10,757 bases of DNA. It comes from Baffinella frigidus (Eukaryota > Cryptophyceae > Cryptomonadales > Baffinellaceae). Of the stretch, positions 5,851 to 10,757 are shown in pieces. The notes under the pieces were generated by a model that worked only from the letters and a program-made list of their open reading frames with translations, did no database searches and was not told where the DNA came from. How positions within the stretch are numbered: position 1 is the first letter of the stretch; every line of letters begins with the position of its first letter. The stretch is taken from the NCBI GenBank assembly GCA_026770585.1, contig MU646478.1, forward strand, positions 94,689-105,445, given 5' to 3'. A program made the position numbers and the translations under genes.

Positions 5851-6342
5851 CACGGAAGCTGCCCGAGGCGTTGAACGCAGCACCAATCCTGAAATCAACT
5901 GCCAGGGACGCATCCACCCTCGGAAAAGGTAACTTCGAGTTGGGAAGGGTCGGTTGTTGCGCTGCGCTGCGCTGCTGTGTATCGCCTTGGTATTGAAGAG
6001 GCACGCTGCAATCCATACACATCTGTGCTCCGCAGCCAACTCAAGACCCACTGCTCGTGTGCTGCTCTTGTGCATGGTGGCTCTCGGTGCTGGCTGTCAA
6101 GACAAGCCATGCCACCCAGGAAGTACCTGAGACAAGAGACTTCAAAACATGCCCAAGTGCGGCCGTGGCTGCACATCGCGCACTATCCGCGCTCACGACC
6201 GCGCCAGCACACCTTTACCTCCTTGAAGTTTTGCGAACTCCCGCCATAGGCAAAAACTGAAGCTTATTTATGGGATGGCCCTGCTTCGACCAAACACGCA
6301 ATCTTCACGCAGCGCCGCTTGTTGTGCACCTACTGCCAATCC
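5851..6342. other. Stretch without a supportable gene
   Basis: Mixed-composition sequence between the duplicated segment and the interstitial telomere block. The open frames here start at GTG or run as overlapping shadows on both strands. A short GCTGC repeat sits at 5958-5976. I see nothing further. Confidence 0.5.
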
Positions 6343-7423
6343 TTAACCCTAATCCTGAATTTCAACCCCTCAAACCTAAACACGAAACCCTAAACCCGGA
6401 AACCCTAAACCCGGAGGAGCACCTTTTGTGTAGGGTGTTTGAGCCTACACCCTACACCCTCAACCTTAAACACAAAGCCTACACCCTACACCCTAAACCC
6501 TACACACTGAACACTAAACCCTAAACACTGAACACTAAAAACTAAACCCTAAACCCTAAACCCTAAACCCTAAACCCTAAACCCTAAACCCTGAACCCTG
6601 AACCCTAAACCCTACACCCTACCCCCGAAACCCTAAACCCTCGACCCTAAACCCCAAACACGGAACCCTGAACCCTAAACCCTATACCCTCAACCATGAA
6701 CCCTAAACCCTAAACCCTAAACCCTAAACCCTAAACCCTAAACCCTAAACCCTAAACCCAAAACCCTAAACCCAAAACCCTGAACCCTAAACCCTAAACC
6801 CCAAGCCCTAAACCCTGACCCCTAAACCCTAAACCCAAAACCCCAAACCTTCAACCCTAAATCACGAACCACTTACCCTAAACCCTAACCCCTACACCCT
6901 ACCCCTAAACCCAAAACCCAAGACCCTAAACCCTAAACGGTGAACCCTAAACCCTAAACCCTGAACCCTAAACCCTACACCCTAAAACCTGGACCCTAAA
7001 ACCTGAACCCTAAACTTTAAACCTTAAACCACAATCCTAAACCCTAAACCCTAAACCCTCAACCCTCAAACCTAAAACCAAAAACCTAAACCCTGAACCC
7101 GAAACCCTAAACCCTGAAACCGAAACCTTAAACACCAAATTCCAAACCCTGGACCCTAAACGTCAAACCTTAAACCCTGAACTTTAAACCTTAAACCCTG
7201 AACCCTGAACCCTGAATCCTAAACGTTGAACCCTAAACCCTGAACCCTAATCCTTAAAACATAAACCCTGAACCCTCAACCCTAAACCCTAGACCCTAAA
7301 CCTCGAATCCTCAACCCTAAACCCTAAACCATGAACCCTAAACCCCAAACCCTGAACCCTAAACCTTAAACCCTGTCTAAACCATGAACCCTAAACCCTG
7401 AACCCTAAACCCTAAACCCTAAA
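6343..7423. repeat. Interstitial degenerate telomere block
   Basis: About 1.1 kb of CCCTAAA-derived units in the same orientation as the terminal array. Near-perfect runs occur at about 6543-6590 and 6707-6757. Elsewhere variants dominate: CCCTGAA, CCCTACA, CCTTAAA, CCCAAAA, CCCTCAA. Divergence rises toward both edges. Orientation and length fit an old terminal array now buried, rather than a chance or short repair-inserted tract. Confidence 0.95.
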
Positions 7424-7432
7424 ACGCATCAA

Positions 7433-7838
7433 ACCCACAAACTTTGGCAGAAGCACAAACTATTCGAGAGCAGGGCCCTTCAACAGAACCAGTTCCGGTG
7501 TCCGCCTATGGTAGGAGTTGAAACAACCTCAAGGACCTCAAGGACAGAGGGGCCTGTACCCATGCTTTCAAAGTAAGCCTTGATGGCCACAAAGATGGTG
7601 ACCTTGCGGGGAAGCAAGCCTGCCCGCGCGGCCAAGATCGCATCCTGGCGGACAACCGCGTTTCGTGCAGCGCGGTCCCCAACTCGTCCGTCGAGGTATC
7701 ATCGCGCGCCTCTCTCTGTGGTCAGTCCGGGTGGTCCACCGTTCCAGTACTTCAAAATGTCCAACCTTTTGGTAATCCGATCATGGTGATCATGGTGGTG
7801 GGACGAGGCTGTGCGGAGCGAGTGAGAGGGCGGCAGTC
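7433..7838. repeat. Segmental duplication, copy 2
   Basis: Diverged copy of 5525-5850 on the internal side of the interstitial telomere block, in direct orientation. It contains an extra segment (about 7483-7547, AACAGAACCAGTTCCGGTGT onward) that is a dispersed repeat also found at 8313-8370 and, inverted, at 9101-9153. That insertion therefore post-dates the duplication, or was lost from copy 1. Confidence 0.85.
7480..7698 (-). pseudogene. Open remnant of the duplicated reading frame
   Basis: The minus-strand frame between stops is 72 codons. It reads RVGDRAARNAVVRQDAILAA, then a segment including KVTIFVAIKAYFESMGTGPS, and its last third lies in the dispersed-repeat insertion. There is no in-frame ATG near its start, and a TGA lies just upstream in both copies, so it is at best an exon fragment. 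Composition is protein-like and six substitutions against copy 1 are mostly conservative (L/V, G/S, N/K), but a plus-strand reading is not excluded. Family unknown. Confidence 0.3.
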
Positions 7839-8013
7839 GGGACAAGTTAGAGCCCAAAAAAATCAGGCTTGAGATAACCGTTTGTACAGGTTATCAGCCA
7901 ACTCGTGTGCTTTTGCTTCAAATTCAATCCCACCTACTTTTCGTTTCACTCGCAAAGAAAAACGATGAATAGCAGTGTGGCCGATGTGTCATGGCAAAGA
8001 CGACCTTCAGGCT
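7839..8013. other. Gene-free stretch
   Basis: Contains GATAACC...GGTTATC arms at about 7873-7894 forming a short hairpin, and CAGCCAACTCGTGTGCTTTT, which resembles sequence upstream of the solenoid gene (5453-5472). No coding evidence. Confidence 0.4.
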
Positions 8014-8179
8014 GTTTTAGGTTGGCGACCCATAAAACTCAGCATTTAGTCAGGGGGCTCAGGCAGGAGGTCTCGGGTTAGAGTTTCCTCGTACCGTGTG
8101 TGATAAAATCACCCAATTCCGGCTAAAAACTGATGTTTTATTAAGACACTGCACTTTTATGGGTTGCCAATCTTAAAAC
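8014..8179. repeat. 166-bp fold-back element
   Basis: GTTTTAGGTTGGCGACCCAT followed by AAAACT (8014-8039) pairs with 8153-8179 with few mismatches and a single-base bulge. The interior includes one copy of the TAAAA-rich direct repeat at 8080-8149. Non-coding. A miniature transposable element or a decayed hairpin is plausible; target duplication is not visible. Confidence 0.6.
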
Positions 8180-8730
8180 TAATGAGCCGCCTTCGCCTTG
8201 ACTCGCCGGCAACACTTCTTTGTCCTGAGGACTCAGAACTCTATCAACTTGCCCTGTAGAGAGAATCTGTTTTTTCTGTGGCTTCTCGATTGTCAAGTGG
8301 AAGCAGTTCGGCAGAACCAGTTCCGGTGTCCGCCTGTGTTGGGAGCTCAAAGAACCTCAAGGACCTTTAGGTCCTTTAGGTCCTTTACCTACAGGATGAA
8401 AAGGGGAAGGAGTTCAGGCTCTCAAATGTTTCCATCGCGATGCCGGCCATGTTGTAAAACACGTGGGACATGGTGTAATGCAGCACAGGAAACCCGCCTC
8501 GAAACTGGTGTCCTCATGCCCAGGGTAGAGCCAGAAGGTCTCATAATTCGGCACAAGACCTTTCAGGATTCAGTCAGGAGGAAAGTCTCGGGATGCGAGG
8601 AGGTCTCAGGATTCAGTCAGCAGGATCTATGTCAGAAGGACCTATGTCAGAGTTTCCGCGTAGCTTGTGTAATAAAACACCCAATTTCCGCAAAAAACGA
8701 CCGTAAAACTGGTGTTTTATTAAGAAACTG
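8080..8730 (+). repeat. Dispersed direct repeat, two copies (8080-8149 and 8649-8730)
   Basis: Both copies run AGAGTTTCC-CGTA, then GTGT-ATAAAA-CACCCAATT, then GTTTTATTAAGA-ACTG. In the second copy TAATAAAACACC (8670-8681) and GGTGTTTTATTA (8711-8722) are perfect 12-bp inverted repeats; in the first these arms have decayed. The intervening sequence also carries GTCAG-rich motifs (CCTATGTCAG and relatives at 8566-8650). Confidence 0.7.
8313..8388 (+). repeat. Dispersed repeat D with AGGTCCTTT units
   Basis: CAGAACCAGTTCCGGTGTCC through GAACCTCAAGGACC matches 7483-7545 and, inverted and diverged, 9101-9153. It is followed directly by AGGTCCTTT tandem units (about 8369-8387). The same unit recurs at 8823-8840, 9045-9053 and 9398-9431. 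The TTTAGG core is telomere-like but the period is 9, so these are not simply telomere repeats. Confidence 0.7.
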
Positions 8731-8912
8731 TACAGATAACAGCTGCGATGAGTCATCACTTGGTACGTCCGCGGAAAGCCCAGGCTCAGCGTAGGGGGAG
8801 GCGTGAGGACAGAAGAGAGCGTCCTTTAGGTCCTTTAGGTTTGGTGGTGCTTTGGTGCTTTTATTTACACTCACATCGAAGGCCACAGCCCACCTCACTC
8901 TTGAGGAGTTTA

Positions 8913-8997
8913 TCTCCCAACATATGCCAACGACACGCCCTTCCGTAAAAAGGACTGCAGAGAAAGCATTTTGGTTTCGGATCGCGTTGAGCTCTGA
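8913..8997. repeat. Dispersed repeat C, copy 1
   Basis: Core CTCCCAACATATGCCAACGA, then ACACGCCCTTCCGT, CTGCAGAGAAAGCATT and TCGGATCGCGTTGAGCTCT, in the same order as copies 2 and 3. Truncated after GAGCTCT relative to the others. Minus-strand translations of all three copies keep a similar frame (for example FTEGRVVGICWE here). Confidence 0.75.
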
Positions 8998-9100
8998 ACT
9001 CCTCCTATTCACACCACCAGACCACCACCATTCATGCTTCAATTAGGTCCTTTAGGCAATAACGGCGAACCCTCTTTAATAAATTCAGTAATCAGTAATT

Positions 9101-9153
9101 AGGTTCTTTTAACTCCCACCCTAGGCGGATACTGGAACTGGTTCGGCAGAAAG
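9101..9153 (-). repeat. Dispersed repeat D, inverted copy
   Basis: On the minus strand this reads TCTGCCGAACCAGTTCCAGT...CCGCCTAGGGTGGGAG, matching the plus-strand copies at 7483 and 8313. With 8313-8370 it forms a widely spaced inverted pair enclosing repeat C copy 1. Confidence 0.7.
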
Positions 9154-9189
9154 GTCATGCTTTCTTTTGGATCGCATCCTTGATGTCCT

Positions 9190-9340
9190 TTAGGTTTTAA
9201 ATGCTCCCAACATAGCCCAACGCCACGCCCTTCCGTGAAAAGGATCTGCAGAAAAAGCATTTTTGCTTTCGCATCGCATTGAGCTCTCCAGTGCAGAGGC
9301 TCGTGAAGAGGGGGTTCAGGGTGATTCTCTTGGGGTGCTT
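9190..9340. repeat. Dispersed repeat C, copy 2
   Basis: Starts TTAGGTTTTAAATGCTCCCA and continues through the shared core to GAGCTCTCCAGTGCAGAGGC and GGTG-TTCT-TGCTTG. This longer 3' part is also in copy 3. Minus-strand reading gives LFTEGRGVGLCWEHLKPKG, parallel to copy 3. Confidence 0.75.
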
Positions 9341-9432
9341 GAGTTGATCCAGCGGACCGCGCTCGCCCACACACCGAACCCAACCATCAGGCCCCCTTTA
9401 GGTCCTTGAGGTTTTAGGTCCTTCAGGTCCTT

Positions 9433-9580
9433 TTGGTTTTAAATGCTCCCAACATATGCCAACGACACGCCTTTCCCTAGAAAAGATCTGCAGAGAAAGC
9501 ATTCTTGCTTTCGGATCGCGTTGAGCTCTCCAGTGCAGAGGCTCGGGAAGTGGGGATAGTGGGTGGTTCTTCGTGCTTGT
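9433..9580. repeat. Dispersed repeat C, copy 3
   Basis: Starts TGGTTTTAAATGCTCCCAAC and matches copy 2 over about 145 bp with substitutions and small indels. The minus-strand frame (VVGICWEHLKPKG) is preserved between copies 2 and 3 over about 40 residues despite DNA changes. That hints that the repeat derives from a coding exon, but no complete gene is present. It ends just before the palindrome at 9590. Confidence 0.75.
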
Positions 9581-9589
9581 TCGCAGAGT

Positions 9590-9620
9590 GCTCATAACCT
9601 GACTAGTTCAGGTTATGAGC
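9590..9620. repeat. Perfect 13-bp-stem hairpin
   Basis: GCTCATAACCTGA (9590-9602), loop CTAGT, then the exact complement (9608-9620). It sits at the boundary between the repeat-rich zone and the coding-like zone. It could be a terminator-like or element-end structure; no poly-T follows. Confidence 0.7.
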
Positions 9621-10026
9621 CCTGAAATCCCAATTTTCACCAACGGCCGTTGGGTCTTTGGGATGTCCGCCGCCGCATCGGGGATCATAATGCGGTCCCA
9701 GCAGCAGGGCAGGAGGCCCACGCACCGCCTCCACCGAAGCAACACCCCGAAGGTGCCCCCCTCGTCTGCCAGAGCACACTCCGCTTTGCATTTATTGCTG
9801 GCTTCCCACGATGTTCTTACCTGGTGTGTTGCGGGGTGATTGGCAGTGGAACGAAGGCGGCATGGACAGCGAAGCGATGGCGTTGATGATCTGTTTCGCC
9901 TCCATCGGGACGTGCATCGCGTTCTATGGAATGTATGCTCCCATCCACCGCTCCAAGCCCCCACCCAGCGTTTCCATCCAGCGTGCTACTCCGTGGCGTT
10001 GGGCTGCGTACAGGGCAGCGCACCAC
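9615..10026 (+). CDS. Candidate small single-span membrane protein (partial model)
   Basis: Proposed exons 9615-9752 and 9847-10026, joined by a 94-nt GT-AG phase-0 intron (AAG/GTGCCC ... TTGGCAG/TGGAAC). A perfect donor (CAC/GTAAGT) ends the second exon at 10026. An ATG at 9615 or, more likely, 9663 would start an Arg/Ser/Gln-rich, acid-free leader of the kind that targets mitochondria (MSAAASGIIMRSQQQGRR...). The second exon gives WNEGGMDSEA, a hydrophobic span of about 22 residues (AMALMICFASIGTCIAFYGM), then YAPIHRSKPPPS.

Shape (short leader, acidic stretch, one span, basic-proline tail) recalls small accessory subunits of respiratory complex I such as the NDUFB8/ASHI group, but I do not recognise a diagnostic motif; treat that as a guess. 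The 3' exon is unresolved: one candidate acceptor at 10297 stops after four codons, another at 10380 opens a longer frame. An unspliced start at ATG 9811 is an alternative. Confidence 0.4.
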
Positions 10027-10132
10027 GTAAGTGACGCGCCGCATGCCTCGCAGGTGGATTCTCCGAGGCTCCTACGGCGACCCGCGTACGCATCCCCACC
10101 CGCGAGCAGACCCGACCCCATCCCACCCCATC

Positions 10133-10274
10133 CCACCAGCCCTCCCAAGTGGCTCAAATAGTGCCCTGGAAGGTCTTCGAATTTACCTTGCATCGGGGTC
10201 AGATCCGACCCCGATGTCAAGGCAAATCGAAAATGTCCCAGAGCACTATTTGAGCCACCTCCAAGGGCTGGTGG
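10133..10274. mobile_element. 142-bp fold-back element in a probable intron
   Basis: The ends CCACCAGCCCT (10133-10143) and its exact complement (10264-10274) frame long imperfect arms. These include GTGGCTCAAATAGTGC (10149-10164) matched exactly at 10243-10258, and GGGGTC/GACCCC close to the centre at 10195-10212. It lies after the GTAAGT donor at 10027, so it would be spliced out if the gene model holds. The sequence is unrelated to families A and B. Confidence 0.75.
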
Positions 10275-10390
10275 TCTCGACCAGCCTGTACCCCCAGGTT
10301 CCTCGGCGCTGAACCCCCCGGGCGAGCCATCACCCCCGCATCGGTCTCCGCGCGGGGCAGAGCTGCATGTGCTGAACAGGGCTGGGTGTT

Positions 10391-10537
10391 CACCAACCCT
10401 CACGGTGGGACCAAATCGACGACTATCAATTTCCCGATTCCTATGGGAAATGGCTCCACCACAGGCGAATTCGCCTGGCTGTCCGGGTATTCCTGAGATT
10501 CAAAATCGACGATTTGGTCCCTTCGTGAGGGTTGGTG
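10391..10537. repeat. 147-bp inverted repeat with 32-bp arms
   Basis: CACCAACCCTCACGGTGGGA and the following 12 bases (10391-10422) pair with 10506-10537 with three mismatches. Inside are the perfect 16-bp palindrome CAGGCGAATTCGCCTG (10462-10477) and an ATTTCCC/GGGAAAT hairpin (about 10429-10451). Part of the left arm is open in frame with a coding-like reading (WVFTNPHGGTKST), so the element may have captured or overlapped exon sequence. Confidence 0.75.
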
Positions 10538-10552
10538 GGTGCGGGCATGCAG

Positions 10553-10714
10553 GATCGCTGCTGGTGCTGACGTTCAACGCCAACGTGGCGAACTGGACCG
10601 AGGCGAGAGAAGCGCTCAACACCAGCTCCTTCGCCTTCTCCGTCAACTCCTCCCAACCCTCTCCGATCCCCAAGGTCGCACCCGGCCGAATCCTGACGCT
10701 CTTTCTCATGCCCC

Positions 10715-10717
<3 letters not shown>
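10553..10717 (+). CDS. Candidate coding exon, unrecognised, runs to the C tract
   Basis: A plus-strand frame without stops reads LLVLTFNANVANWTEAREAL, then NTSSFAFSVNSSQPSPIPKV, then an APGR-ILTLF segment into the terminal poly-C. Natural composition and potential N-glycosylation sites (NWT, NTS, NSS) suggest an extracellular or luminal domain. CATGCAG/GATCG at 10552 is a good acceptor. A matching upstream donor could be CACG/GTGGGA at 10404, joining to an exon beginning at 10381 (GWVFTNPH). The 3' end lies beyond the window. Function unknown, and whether it belongs with the 9615-10026 exons is unresolved. Confidence 0.35.

Positions 10718-10757
<40 letters not shown>
10718..10757. repeat. 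Poly-C homopolymer at window end
   Basis: Forty consecutive C to the last base. It may be a genuine C/G homopolymer, as the family A elements show this genome tolerates 8-13 base C and G tracts. It may also be an assembly or sequencing edge. It interrupts the open frame of the preceding exon. Confidence 0.9.

Noticed and set aside
5629-6260. Several overlapping 60-110 codon frames on both strands
   Set aside because: They overlap in most frames, start at non-ATG codons or lack conservation; the segment copy comparison supports at most a decayed remnant.
6270-6524. 84-codon frame entering the telomere-like block
   Set aside because: Its C-terminal half is translated CCCTAAA-type repeats.
6343-7423. 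CRISPR array or protein tandem repeat
   Set aside because: The regular units are telomere-derived 7-mers with no spacer structure.
9924-10403. 159-codon minus-strand frame
   Set aside because: It crosses a fold-back element and is antisense to the exon with a membrane span and perfect donor site; composition is Gly/Arg-rich shadow-like.
10441-10709. Minus-strand frames near the window end
   Set aside because: They are antisense to the more natural plus-strand reading and cross the arms of the inverted repeat.

Overview
This window is a eukaryotic chromosome end. Position 1 starts in a CCCTAAA telomere array (TTTAGGG on the other strand), C-rich strand first, as expected where the left end of the sequence is the physical tip. 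GC-rich exons, short GT-AG introns (about 95-215 nt) and a plant/algal-type telomere suggest a unicellular alga (cryptophyte, haptophyte, pelagophyte, dinoflagellate and green lineages are all possible). I cannot name the species. I see no bacterial operon, rRNA, tRNA or CRISPR array.

Layout. 1-161: telomere decaying into variants. 222-3375: a dense field of fold-back, MITE-like elements. The dominant family (called A here) has five near-complete copies, one degenerate copy and one solo end. Its termini begin CAGGGGTACCTCGCTCATAA, end in C/G tracts and are mostly flanked by TA, resembling pogo/Tigger-type Tc1-mariner ends. A second family (B, termini CCACACAGCGG) has two copies, one of which contains an A element. 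A further 174-bp element contains a nearly perfect 34-bp-arm hairpin.

3576-5398, minus strand: the one gene that can be modelled with confidence. It has five exons joined by four phase-0 introns and encodes about 372 residues: a short N-terminus, one membrane anchor, an acidic Glu/Ala/Pro linker, then about 16 glycine-rich repeats of 12 residues that stay in register across three splice junctions. It looks like a membrane-anchored beta-solenoid-like surface protein of unknown function.

5525-7838: two diverged copies of a roughly 330-400 bp segment flank a 1.1 kb degenerate interstitial telomere block in the same orientation as the terminal one. This is consistent with an old chromosome end buried by later addition or duplication. 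The copies carry remnants of an unrecognised reading frame.

7839-9620: gene-poor repeats: a fold-back element, short dispersed repeats, three copies of an approximately 85-145 bp repeat, and many AGGTCCTTT units.

9615-10757, plus strand: coding signal returns. A two-exon candidate encodes a small single-span membrane protein, possibly mitochondrial. Another open frame runs into a 40-C homopolymer at the window end. Two more fold-back elements lie between or inside these exons. The window reads as a subtelomere: telomere, hairpin-element belt, one lineage-specific surface-protein gene, buried telomere, then the start of more normal gene territory.
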